Below, piece after piece: positions 1 through 8,434 of a stretch of DNA of 64,000 nucleotides. The translations under genes were made by a program, and so were the position numbers. Source of the stretch: Blastocatellia bacterium (lineage in GTDB: Bacteria; Acidobacteriota; Blastocatellia; UBA7656). Position 1 is the stretch's first letter; each line of letters starts with the position of its first letter. The notes below the pieces were generated by a model that was not told where the DNA came from, searched no databases, and saw only the letters and a list, made by a program, of their open reading frames with translations. The stretch spans positions 1 to 64,000 of the forward strand of contig DATENM010000044.1 of the NCBI GenBank assembly GCA_035275065.1. Reading direction: 5' to 3'.

Positions 1-800
1 TCTACACCAGCTCGATGGTCGTGCTCGACGTGCGCACCGGAAAACGGCAGTGGCATTATCAGCTGGTGCCGCACGACACGCATGACTGGGACGCCACGCA
101 AGCCAGCCCGCTCTTTACGACGAAGGTCAATGGCAAGACGCGCAACCTCGTCGCCACCGGCGGCAAAGACGGCCTCCTGCATGTGCTCGACCGCGACACC
201 CGCGAGCACCTTTACGAGACTGCCGTGACGACGCGCCAGAACACCGACGCGCCGCTCACCGTCGAAGGCACGCACGCCTGCCCCGGCGTCCTCGGCGGCA
301 TGCAGTGGAACGGCCCGGCGTTCAACCCGCAGACCAACATGCTCTACGTCCCGGCGGTCGATTGGTGCGGCACGTTCAAGAAGGGCGAAAACGTGCGGCA
401 CGTGGCCGGTCAAACCTACATGGGCGGCAGCTACGTCGAAGACCCTGTCGAGACGGCGCACGGCTGGCTGACCGCCATTGACGCCTCGACCGGCAAGGTG
501 GCGTGGCAGTACCGCTCGCCGAAGCCGATGCTGGCGGCGGTGACGACGACCTCAACCGGCCTGGTCTTCGCGGGCGAGTTGACCGGCGACCTGCTGGCGC
601 TCGATGCGCGGACGGGGAAAGTTCTTTATCGTTTCAACCTCGGCGGGCCGATGAATGGCGGATTGATCAGCTATGCGATCAACGGCAAGCAGTATGTGGC
701 GGCGGTGACGGGCAGTGCCTCGGGATTTTGGAAGGCCGCGCCCGGCGCTTCGACGGTGGTGATCTTTGCTCTGCCCGATGGCAGGGATTTGGGGAGATAG
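1..800 (+). CDS. PQQ-dependent dehydrogenase, C-terminal part (cut by window edge)
   Basis: The frame is open from the first bases of the window, so the N-terminus lies outside; about 266 residues are visible. The fragment holds repeated beta-propeller blades of the quinoprotein type: a blade with PHDTHDWDA, which resembles the PHD-x-WD stretch of PQQ alcohol and glucose dehydrogenases; the GGMQWNGPAFNPQTNMLYVP stretch typical of the family; and closing blades with the pattern ALDARTGKVLYRFNLGG. The family oxidises alcohols or sugars in the periplasm with pyrroloquinoline quinone and passes electrons to the respiratory chain. No c-type haem CxxCH motif is visible in this part, but such domains may lie outside the window. 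Family assignment is secure; the substrate cannot be read from this fragment. Confidence 0.9.
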   Translation, partial: YTSSMVVLDVRTGKRQWHYQLVPHDTHDWDATQASPLFTTKVNGKTRNLVATGGKDGLLHVLDRDTREHLYETAVTTRQNTDAPLTVEGTHACPGVLGGMQWNGPAFNPQTNMLYVPAVDWCGTFKKGENVRHVAGQTYMGGSYVEDPVETAHGWLTAIDASTGKVAWQYRSPKPMLAAVTTTSTGLVFAGELTGDLLALDARTGKVLYRFNLGGPMNGGLISYAINGKQYVAAVTGSASGFWKAAPGASTVVIFALPDGRDLGR

Positions 801-817
801 TCAAAGCGTGTCTGAAG

Positions 818-962
818 AGTCCCGTAGGAACGTGATGTTTATAGTTGCAGGCATGAAAAAGAAGCAAGCCCCGTAGAGGCGCAATGTTGACATACCGCTC
901 CTCCGGAGCTTGCGGATCAAATTAACCGGTTGACTATAAACATCGCGCTCCTGACGGAGCTG
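818..962. repeat. REP-like palindromic element, copy 1
   Basis: An approximately 145-bp imperfect palindrome. The outer arms read AGTCCCGTAGGAACG...ATGTTTATAGT on the left and ACTATAAACATCGCGCTCC on the right; an inner hairpin runs from about 864 to 914 (AAGCCCCGTAGAGGCGC against GCTCCTCCGGAGCTTGC). Related copies lie at 32391-32536 and 47981-48129. A further imperfect arm, GTGTCTGAAG at about 809 against CTTTCAGGCAC at about 965, encloses this copy. No ORF is carried. It fills the gap between the PQQ dehydrogenase and the esterase. Confidence 0.85.
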
Positions 963-999
963 CCCTTTCAGGCACCTTCTCATTACGTTGAGGATGAAT

Positions 1000-2634
1000 A
1001 TGAAAAGTACGCGTGTCTCACGACGGCAAGCCTTCTGGCGCACCTTGCCATTCCTGCTGCTCGCCGCTTGCAGCTTCAGCGCCAGGCCGGCGGCGGCGCA
1101 AACCTGCGAGCGCCTGTCTGATCTCAAGCTCGCCAACACGACGATCACCGCGGCGCAGTCCGTGGCCGCCGGGTCGTTCGGCGGCGGGGCGGCCTTCAAA
1201 GACTTGCCGGCCTTCTGCCGTGTGACCGGCGTCATCAAGCCGACGAGTGATTCGGAGATCAAGTTTGAAGTCTGGATGCCCGCCGCTGGCTGGAACGGCA
1301 GGTTTCAAGGCGTCGGCAATGGCGGCTTCGCCGGCTCGATCTCGCAGGCGGCGCTGGCCGGCCCGCTGATGCGTGGTTACGCGGTCGCTTCGACGGATAC
1401 GGGACACAGCGGCGGCGATGCGAGCTGGGCGCTGGGACACCCGGAGAAGATCATCGACTACGGCCACCGCGGGGTTCATGAAATGACCGAGAAGGCCAAA
1501 GCCATCATCAGCGCCTTCTACGGTGCTGGCCCGAAACACTCGTACTTTGCCAGTTGCTCGAACGGCGGGCGACAGGCGCTGATGGAAGCCCAGCGCTACC
1601 CGAACGACTATGATGGCTTGATCGCCGGCGCCCCGGCCAATTACTTCACGCAGACGCTCACAGGCTTTGCCTGGAACATGCAAGCGATGCTGGTTGACCC
1701 GGCCAGCTACATCCCCGCGAGTAAATTGAAAGCCATCGAGGCGGCGGCGCTCACGGCCTGTGACGCGAGCGACGGGGTGACCGACGGCGTCATTGATGAC
1801 CCCGTCGGCTGCCGCTTCGAGCCCGCGGTCTTGCTCTGCAAAGGGGCCGAGTCGGATGCCTGTCTGACGGAGAAGCAGGTCGCGGCGTTGAAGAAAATTT
1901 ACAGCGGGCCGCGCAACTCGAAGGGCGAGCAGATTGTTCCAGGCTTCCTGCCCGGCGGCGAGACCGGGCCGGCCGGCTGGACAATCTGGGTTACCGGCGC
2001 GGCGCCGACTCGCGCGGCGCAGTTCTTCTTCGCCTCGCAGACCGCGCGCAACATGATCCACAACGACCCGGCCTGGGACATTAAATCGTTCAACATCGAC
2101 CAGGACAGCAAGCTCGCGGACGACAAGCTGGCGCCGATCCTGAACGCCACCGATACCAATCTGAAAGCCTTCAAAGCCCGCGGCGGCAAGCTGATTCTCT
2201 ATCACGGCTGGAGCGACGCGGCGCTGCCGCCGACCAACACGATTCATTATTTCCACGATGTCGTTGCGACGATGGGCCGGCGCGAGGTGGATTCGTTCAT
2301 GCGGCTCTACATGGTGCCGGGCATGCAACATTGCGGCGGCGGCCCCGGCACCGACAGCTTCGGCGCGTTCGTCAACGCCGTGCCTGCGGACGCGCAACAC
2401 GACCTGACGGTGGCCATCGAGCGATGGGTTGAAGCCGGCGTCGCCCCCAACCAGATCATCGCCGCAAAGCGGCAGAGCAATGACCCGAAAAGCGCCATCA
2501 CGCGCACGCGCCCGCTCTGCCCTTACCCGCTCGTCGCCCGTTACAAGGGCAGCGGCAGCACAGACGACGCGGCCAACTTCGTCTGTGCGAAAGAGCAACT
2601 GATGGCCAGTCCCGCGAAAGGGACGATGAAGTAA
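1000..2634 (+). CDS. Secreted tannase / feruloyl esterase family hydrolase
   Basis: Serine hydrolase of the tannase/feruloyl esterase family, which cleaves ester bonds of aromatic acids in plant polymers. Length (544 aa) fits. The nucleophile lies in ASCSNGGRQALMEAQRYP (family pattern C-S-x-G-G-R-Q), the acid in HGWSDAALPP, and the histidine in PGMQHCGGGPG; the paired cysteines by the Ser and His elbows are typical. The N-terminus is a signal peptide with a hydrophobic core LPFLLLAACSF; LLAAC could be a lipobox, although an AxA site follows at RPAAAQ. Three in-frame starts exist (TTG 988, ATG 994, ATG 1000); 1000 is preferred because TGAGGA sits 5-6 bases upstream. It is followed by a convergent RND pump gene and appears to be monocistronic. 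Substrate is unproven. Confidence 0.88.
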   Translation: MKSTRVSRRQAFWRTLPFLLLAACSFSARPAAAQTCERLSDLKLANTTITAAQSVAAGSFGGGAAFKDLPAFCRVTGVIKPTSDSEIKFEVWMPAAGWNGRFQGVGNGGFAGSISQAALAGPLMRGYAVASTDTGHSGGDASWALGHPEKIIDYGHRGVHEMTEKAKAIISAFYGAGPKHSYFASCSNGGRQALMEAQRYPNDYDGLIAGAPANYFTQTLTGFAWNMQAMLVDPASYIPASKLKAIEAAALTACDASDGVTDGVIDDPVGCRFEPAVLLCKGAESDACLTEKQVAALKKIYSGPRNSKGEQIVPGFLPGGETGPAGWTIWVTGAAPTRAAQFFFASQTARNMIHNDPAWDIKSFNIDQDSKLADDKLAPILNATDTNLKAFKARGGKLILYHGWSDAALPPTNTIHYFHDVVATMGRREVDSFMRLYMVPGMQHCGGGPGTDSFGAFVNAVPADAQHDLTVAIERWVEAGVAPNQIIAAKRQSNDPKSAITRTRPLCPYPLVARYKGSGSTDDAANFVCAKEQLMASPAKGTMK

Positions 2635-2662
2635 TCTTTTTCAAACGGCTCAGCAAAACAAC

Positions 2663-5600
2663 TCAGCGAATCAGGAAGGTGAACAAGCGCGTCGCCGCTA
2701 CCTTGACGCGCGACAATCGGGCGCGGGCGCTGCGAAAGACCTTACGCTCTTCCATCTCACCAAAAATCGAGTAAGCCACCGGCGTCACCAGCAACGTCAG
2801 CAGCAAACATAAGCTCTGCCCGCCGATGATCGTTACCGCAATCGCTGAACGCTGCGCCGAGCCTGCGCCGATGCCGATGGCTGTCGGGATCAAGCCCGCG
2901 ACAATCGAAAACGTCGTCATCAGGATGGGCCGCAAGCGCACGTGATTCGCTCGCAGGATCGCCTCACGCAGCTCAACGCCTTCCGAGCGCAGCTTGTTGG
3001 TGTAATCCACTTGAAGGATGCCGTTCTTTTTGACGATGCCTAACAACAGCAAGACGCCGAGCGCGCTCCACAGGTTCAAGGTGCGCCCCGTCAGCCACAG
3101 CGAAAGGAGCGCGAACGGAATCGATAGCGGCAGGCTCAACATGATGGTGAACGGATGCAGGAAGCTCTCGAACTGCGCCGCCAGCACCATGTACATGAAG
3201 ATGGATGCCAGCAGAAAAGCGATGATCAGGTTCGTCGTCGTCTCGTCCAACACCTTCACCGAGCCGAGAAAGCGGTACGAGAAACCCGGCGGCAGGCCGA
3301 CGCCTTTGATGATCTCTGTGGTCGCGCGCGCCGCCTGGTCAAGCGGAAAGTCGGGCGCGTTGTTGGCGTTCACCGTCACCTGAAACTGGCGGTTGAAGCG
3401 TTCGATGCGCGACGGGCCGAGCCCTTTCTCAATCGTTGCGAGACTGTCTAAGCGAACCTGCCCGACCTTCGTCGAGGGAATCATCAAGCGCGCCAGCACC
3501 TCGCGGTCGCGCTGCTGTTCGGGCAGTAGCTGCATGGTCACGTCGTACTGTTCGTCGCCTTCTTTGTAGACTGAGATTTGATCTTCGCCCGAAATCATCA
3601 AGCGCACGGCGCTCGCCACGTCCGAGGCGCGCACCCCTAAGTCCGAGGCGCGCTGGCGGTCAATCTTCACCTGTAGCTCAGGGTTGTTGAGGCTCAAGGT
3701 CGGCTCGACGTCGAGCAGCCCAGGCACCTGGTGCATGCGGTCGGCGATCTGCTTCGACAGGTCGGCGGCTTTTTGAAAGTCGGGGCCGAGAATCAGCGCG
3801 CGAATCGGGAAGAAGGTCTCGCCGCCGCCGAGCGCCGACGGGATGACGACCTTGTAACGCAGGTTGCGGTACTCCGCGCAAATCTTGCGGAGCCTGGCCG
3901 CCACATCCAGGTTGGTCGCCTTGCGTTTGGACACATCAACCAGGCGCACGTAGATGTGATTGTGGCTCGACAGCCCTTCGTGGATGAACGGGTTGACGAA
4001 CTCGACTTCGGGTATCTCGGCTTTGAAGCGGTCGCTGATCTCGACGGCCATCTTCGAGGTGCCTTCAATCGAAGTGCCTTCGGGCCAGTTCATCGAAACC
4101 GTCAACTCGCCCTGGTCATCGGGCGGAATCCAATCGCGCCCGACCATCGCATTGAGCGGGAAGGTCAAGGCGAAAGTCGCAAGCGCCACCGTGATGACGA
4201 CCATGCGGTGATTGAGCGACCACACCAGCATGCGCCCGTAGACGCGGTCTACCCAGGCGAAGAAGCGTGAATCCTTCGAGGTGTGGCCAGGCGCTTCGGC
4301 TTCAGGGGACGCGGCTACGGTTTCGGCGGCGGCAACCGGCGCGTCGCTCGCGGCTTCATCGCGCTTGCCCTGCAAACGGCGCAGCATGCGCGAGCTGAGC
4401 ATCGGCGTCAGCGTGAACGACACCAGCATCGACACCATAATCGAGAAGGCCATCGTCCAGCCGAACTGATTGACGTAGCGCCGCGCGTAGCCGTTCATAA
4501 AGGCGATGGGCACAAAGATGATGACCAGCGAGATGGTCGTCGCAATCACCGCCAGGGTAATCTCTTTGGTCGCCACGATGGCCGCCTCTTTCGGCTCAAA
4601 GCGTTTTTCTTCGATGTAGCGGACGATGTTTTCCAGCACGACGATGGCGTCATCAATCACGATGCCGACGGCCAGGGTCAGCGCCAGCAACGTCATGTTG
4701 TTCAGCGTGAAGTCCATCGCCTTGAGCAGCGTGAAGGTCGCAATGATCGAAGTCGGGATCGCCACCGCCGCAATCAACACCGAGCGGAAGCTACGGATGA
4801 AAAACAGCACGACCAGAGAGGCCAGCAACGAGCCGAACAGCAGATGCTCTTCGAGCGAAGCGACCGAGGCGTTGATGAATTCGGACTGGTCGCGGATGAT
4901 GCGGATGGTGACGCCCGTGGGGAGTGACTTCTGAATGTCTGCGAGCTTGCGCTTAACGGCGCTGATGATCTTGACGGTGTTGGTGCCCGACTGGCGGCGC
5001 ACGTCGAGGGTGACGGCCTGCTTGCCTTCGATCTGGTTCCAGGTGCGCGGCTCGGCAAAGCTGTCTTCGACGCGGCCCACGTCGTTCACCCGAATCGGCG
5101 CGCCGTCGACGTTGGCAACGATGACATCGCCGAACTGCGAGATGGCGTCAATGCGCCCGAGGGTGCGGATGCCCATCTCGGATTCGCCGCGGATAATGCG
5201 CCCGCCGGGAATCTCGATGTTCTCGTTCTGCACGGCGCGCTGCACCTGATTGATCGTCAGGCCGTGGGCGTTCAGCTTTTCAGCGTCGAGATAAAGCCGG
5301 ATCTGCCGCTCGCGCGCGCCGGTGAGACTGACTTCGCCGACGCCGTCTACGGTTTCGAGCACGCGCTTGATCTGCTTGTCGGCAATTTCGCTGGTCTCGC
5401 GCAGGCTGCGGTCGCCGGCAACAACCAGTGAGATGACCGGATCGGCGTCGGGGTCGGCTTTTTGAATGATGGGCGGCAGGATGTTAGGCGGCAGTTGACG
5501 CAGCGCCCCTGCAACCTTTTCGCGGACGTCCTGCGCGGCGCTTTCGATCTCGCGTTCGAGAACGAACTTGCATTGAATGCGGGCGCTGCCTTCGGTCGCC

Positions 5601-5848
5601 GTCGAACTCAGCTCGTCGAGGCCGCTGATCGTGCTGACCGCTTCTTCAAGCGGCAAGACGACCTGCGTGGTGACCTCTTCGCTGGTCGCGCCGGGCAAGC
5701 GCATGTTGACGGTGACGGTCGCCGGGTCGGCTTTCGGGAACAGGTCAACCCCGAGGTCGCGGAACGAGAAGACGCCAAGCACGACCAGAAAGGTAATCAA
5801 CATCACGGCGAAGACCGGACGCTTGACGCACAATTCAGCAAGTGACAT
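2663..5848 (-). CDS. RND efflux transporter, AcrB/HAE1-like inner-membrane pump
   Basis: Proton-driven tripartite efflux pump subunit of 1061 aa, the normal length for the family. The first transmembrane helix begins around residue 12 and is followed by the FRDLGVDLFPKADPATVTV segment that starts the porter domain. TM4 holds AVGIVIDDAIVVLENIVRYI with the two adjacent aspartates of the proton relay; a second set of helices lies near residues 870-1040. A linker of about 45 residues rich in Ala, Glu and Pro sits between TM6 and TM7 (around residue 500), longer than usual. The gene lies 28 bases downstream of the adaptor gene on the same strand, so the two form an operon. No outer-membrane TolC-like gene adjoins it. 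Exported substrate cannot be deduced. Confidence 0.95.
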   Translation of the reverse strand: MSLAELCVKRPVFAVMLITFLVVLGVFSFRDLGVDLFPKADPATVTVNMRLPGATSEEVTTQVVLPLEEAVSTISGLDELSSTATEGSARIQCKFVLEREIESAAQDVREKVAGALRQLPPNILPPIIQKADPDADPVISLVVAGDRSLRETSEIADKQIKRVLETVDGVGEVSLTGARERQIRLYLDAEKLNAHGLTINQVQRAVQNENIEIPGGRIIRGESEMGIRTLGRIDAISQFGDVIVANVDGAPIRVNDVGRVEDSFAEPRTWNQIEGKQAVTLDVRRQSGTNTVKIISAVKRKLADIQKSLPTGVTIRIIRDQSEFINASVASLEEHLLFGSLLASLVVLFFIRSFRSVLIAAVAIPTSIIATFTLLKAMDFTLNNMTLLALTLAVGIVIDDAIVVLENIVRYIEEKRFEPKEAAIVATKEITLAVIATTISLVIIFVPIAFMNGYARRYVNQFGWTMAFSIMVSMLVSFTLTPMLSSRMLRRLQGKRDEAASDAPVAAAETVAASPEAEAPGHTSKDSRFFAWVDRVYGRMLVWSLNHRMVVITVALATFALTFPLNAMVGRDWIPPDDQGELTVSMNWPEGTSIEGTSKMAVEISDRFKAEIPEVEFVNPFIHEGLSSHNHIYVRLVDVSKRKATNLDVAARLRKICAEYRNLRYKVVIPSALGGGETFFPIRALILGPDFQKAADLSKQIADRMHQVPGLLDVEPTLSLNNPELQVKIDRQRASDLGVRASDVASAVRLMISGEDQISVYKEGDEQYDVTMQLLPEQQRDREVLARLMIPSTKVGQVRLDSLATIEKGLGPSRIERFNRQFQVTVNANNAPDFPLDQAARATTEIIKGVGLPPGFSYRFLGSVKVLDETTTNLIIAFLLASIFMYMVLAAQFESFLHPFTIMLSLPLSIPFALLSLWLTGRTLNLWSALGVLLLLGIVKKNGILQVDYTNKLRSEGVELREAILRANHVRLRPILMTTFSIVAGLIPTAIGIGAGSAQRSAIAVTIIGGQSLCLLLTLLVTPVAYSIFGEMEERKVFRSARARLSRVKVAATRLFTFLIR

Positions 5849-5875
5849 CGTTCGACCCCATTTAAGACAGGCAGG

Positions 5876-7132
5876 CTACGGGACGATTTCGACGGTGGCG
5901 CCGTCTTTCAGCTCCTGGCCCTTCGCCGGCAGCGCAATCCGCTCGCCTTCGCTCAATCCCTCGGTGATCTCAACCTCATCGCCGGCGCGCTCGCCGAGCT
6001 TCACCTCTTTCTCTTTGAGCGTGTTGCCTTCGATGACGAAGAGCTTGTAAACGCCGTAGACGTACAGCAGCGCATCCTGCGGCACGAACAGCGAGTTGGC
6101 GACGTAGCTCGACGGGATCGTCGCCTTGACGAAGAAGCCCGGCTTCAGCGCGTTGTCGTGGTTCTCGATCAAGGCTTCGACTTCAAAGGCGCGCGTCTGT
6201 TGATCCACCGAAGGATTGATGCGGGTGATCTTCCCCTTGAAGGCGCGGTCGGCGTAGGCCTCGACGGTGACCGTCACCTCCTGGCCTTCGTGAACCCAGG
6301 CGGCCATCTTTTCGGGAACTTTCAAACGCACGCGCAGCGGGTCGATGTTGACGATGACCATCACCGGCGTCTGCACTTTCAGGTACTGGCCCTGTGTGAC
6401 GCTACGCTCTTTGACCTGGCCGGCGAACGGCGCGCGGATCGTCGAATCGCTCAGCTTCTTCTGCGCCAAGCGCGTCGAGGCGCGCGAGCCTGCGAGCTGC
6501 GCACGCATATTCTCGACGCCCTGAACCGCCAGGTCGTAAGCGGCGCGCGCCGCGTTGTAGCGGGATTCGGCTTCGTCATAATTCTGGCGCGGCAGCACGC
6601 CCTGTTCATAGAGCGCCTTGGCGCGGCGGTATTTCTGTTCGGCGTCGGCCAGGTCGGCGGCAGCGCGCTTGACTTCAGCGGCGGCGCGCATATCTTTCAG
6701 ATCGTCGTTCTCGTCGTTGATGCCGAGACGCGCCCGCGCCTGCCGCAAAGCGGCGCGTTGCTGTTCTAAAGCCAGCTCCAACTCGGCGGGCGCGACCTTG
6801 ACGATGGGCTGGCCTGCGCCGACGCGGTCGCCGACGTCTGCGAGAACGCGCTCGACCCGGCCTTCGACTTCCGAGCTGACCGTGACCTCTTCATAAGCGA
6901 ACAGCGAACCGACCGACTCGATATTGCGGCGAATCGGCTTCATCGCGATGGCGAGGGCGCGGACGCTGACCAGGCGCGCGGCGCTGGCGCTTTCGATGGT
7001 CTTGCCTGACGACGACTTTGAGCAGGCGGCGGAGGCGACGGCCGCCATCGTAATGAAGATGACGATCAGCGCGCGGCGGGCGCTGCCGCGGGGCAGTCGC
7101 GTAGCGGCGGTCTGAAATCCACGACCGGGCAT
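5876..7132 (-). CDS. RND periplasmic adaptor (membrane fusion) lipoprotein
   Basis: Membrane-fusion subunit that links the RND pump to an outer-membrane channel. With the ATG at 7132 the protein has 418 aa; AAAGGAAG lies 5 bases upstream, which decides the start. The signal sequence ends in a lipobox, VASAAC, so it is probably anchored as a lipoprotein. A lipoyl/barrel-sandwich half-motif (VEGRVERVLADVGDRVGAGQ) is followed by a long coiled-coil hairpin (about residues 130-230), the second lipoyl half (STIRAPFAGQVKERSVTQGQ), a beta-barrel domain and a membrane-proximal domain ending in GATVEIVP. First gene of the two-gene pump operon. Confidence 0.93.
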   Translation of the reverse strand: MPGRGFQTAATRLPRGSARRALIVIFITMAAVASAACSKSSSGKTIESASAARLVSVRALAIAMKPIRRNIESVGSLFAYEEVTVSSEVEGRVERVLADVGDRVGAGQPIVKVAPAELELALEQQRAALRQARARLGINDENDDLKDMRAAAEVKRAAADLADAEQKYRRAKALYEQGVLPRQNYDEAESRYNAARAAYDLAVQGVENMRAQLAGSRASTRLAQKKLSDSTIRAPFAGQVKERSVTQGQYLKVQTPVMVIVNIDPLRVRLKVPEKMAAWVHEGQEVTVTVEAYADRAFKGKITRINPSVDQQTRAFEVEALIENHDNALKPGFFVKATIPSSYVANSLFVPQDALLYVYGVYKLFVIEGNTLKEKEVKLGERAGDEVEITEGLSEGERIALPAKGQELKDGATVEIVP

Positions 7133-7455
7133 AAGCTTCCTTTCCAAATGGCTGCGAGTGCTAAGAACCGAATCGGCAAAGATCATACATCAACCGGCCA
7201 TAGATTGCGAAGCCTGCGCCTTCACCGCCAACCATTATATGTTTGCGCGGTTGCAGCCGCCTGGCCGAATGGCCTCAAAGCGTCTGCGCCGCGCACGTGG
7301 CGAGGGTTGTAGAGTCTCGCTATGCCACTAAATGACGGTCCGGGTTACGGGCGCTGATCGGCGCGGGCGAGGAAGGTTCTTAATGGGTAGTCGGATGCGG
7401 AGCAATCGGTTCATCTGCCGCTACTACAAATCAGCTTTGATTTCTCACGGCCTCA
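7133..7455. other. Intergenic stretch upstream of the pump operon
   Basis: About 320 bases between the end of the GNAT gene and the adaptor start, both on the minus strand. It must hold the pump operon promoter, but no convincing -35/-10 pair or operator palindrome was found by eye, and no ORF in it shows coding character. Confidence 0.5.
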
Positions 7456-8373
7456 TCAACACTTCTTGGTTCTGTCGCAGAATACCACCCCAAAACGCTC
7501 AATCGTCACATACCCGGCGTTTCTATAAAGCGACTGTTCCCAACCCTTGTTTTTGTCGGCAAGGAAGCAGACGTTGGCCGAGTCCTTGCGCAGGCGCTCG
7601 CTCACCTGGCTGAGGAATCTTACGCCGTACCCTTTGCGGCGCTCTTCGGGGCGTACCCACAGGCTCTCCAGATAAGCCACCTCGGGCGTTAACGTGATGA
7701 CGTCGAGCTTCACGATCAGCCTGCCCCGCTCGACCCATACCCAGGTGCGACCGCGCCCGATGCGCCGCGCACAACGGCTTGTAAAGCCTGCGGCGTCCAG
7801 CGCCAGACTGTCGACGCCGATCTCCTCGATGCCACACTGATTATTTGCCCACACGACTTCATCCAGGTCACCGGGTGTGGCTGGGCGCACGTCGGGCAGA
7901 GGCGCAAGGGCGGGGTTGGCGGGCGCGCCGCGGAAGTCGAATAAGTTGTAGCAGTCCATCGCCTTGTGATTGTCAAGCGAGTCCGCGTAACACTCGACGA
8001 AACGTAACATCTGCGGCTCAGGAGCAAGCAGGAGGAAAGGATTTGCCGTCGCCTTCGCCAACTCGCTGAAGGACGCGATGGCCCCGTCGCTGCGGGCGTC
8101 GAGCACGGTGTTATGGCCGATCAAGGCGACGCCTTCGATCTGATTCCGAGCGCCGCGGTAGGCGTGAAAGTCGCCCCGGTTGTGCGGGCTGACCAATCCG
8201 TTATCCGTGATCATTCCGAGCAGCCCGAAGGTCTGTAGCGGGCGCTGGGCGAGGAAGCGGCGCACTTCCGGCTCGTCCCGCCCGGTCAGGCGCTGGGCGC
8301 AGGGTCGCGGGGCGGGCCGGCAGCAGCTCTTGGCGACTTCCATATAGGTTTGGGCTGGGGCTAACGTATGCAC
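7456..8373 (-). CDS. GNAT-fold N-acetyltransferase
   Basis: Acetyl-CoA-dependent N-acetyltransferase fold in the C-terminal half: the acetyl-CoA loop is VRPEERRKGYGVRFLSQV, preceded by a central strand (VAYLESLWVRP) and followed by the SLYRNAGYVTIERFGVVF element near the end. The N-terminal ~150 residues resemble the domain that often precedes GNAT modules in predicted acetyltransferases and have no assigned role. An ATG 90 bases further upstream overlaps the protease gene; GTG at 8373 is preferred because AGGAG lies 5 bases before it, and this start sits just beyond the protease stop at 8435. It may be co-transcribed with the subtilase upstream. Substrate unknown. Confidence 0.8.
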   Translation of the reverse strand: MHTLAPAQTYMEVAKSCCRPAPRPCAQRLTGRDEPEVRRFLAQRPLQTFGLLGMITDNGLVSPHNRGDFHAYRGARNQIEGVALIGHNTVLDARSDGAIASFSELAKATANPFLLLAPEPQMLRFVECYADSLDNHKAMDCYNLFDFRGAPANPALAPLPDVRPATPGDLDEVVWANNQCGIEEIGVDSLALDAAGFTSRCARRIGRGRTWVWVERGRLIVKLDVITLTPEVAYLESLWVRPEERRKGYGVRFLSQVSERLRKDSANVCFLADKNKGWEQSLYRNAGYVTIERFGVVFCDRTKKC

Positions 8374-8434
8374 AGTTTCTCCTGTTACATTGGCGTCGGT
8401 TTCGGCAGCCGGGCACGTGACGGGCACGGCCGCG

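Noticed and set aside
1018..2598. 526-codon minus-strand frame inside the esterase gene
   Set aside because: Low-complexity Arg/Ala-rich antisense frame; the plus strand carries catalytic motifs.
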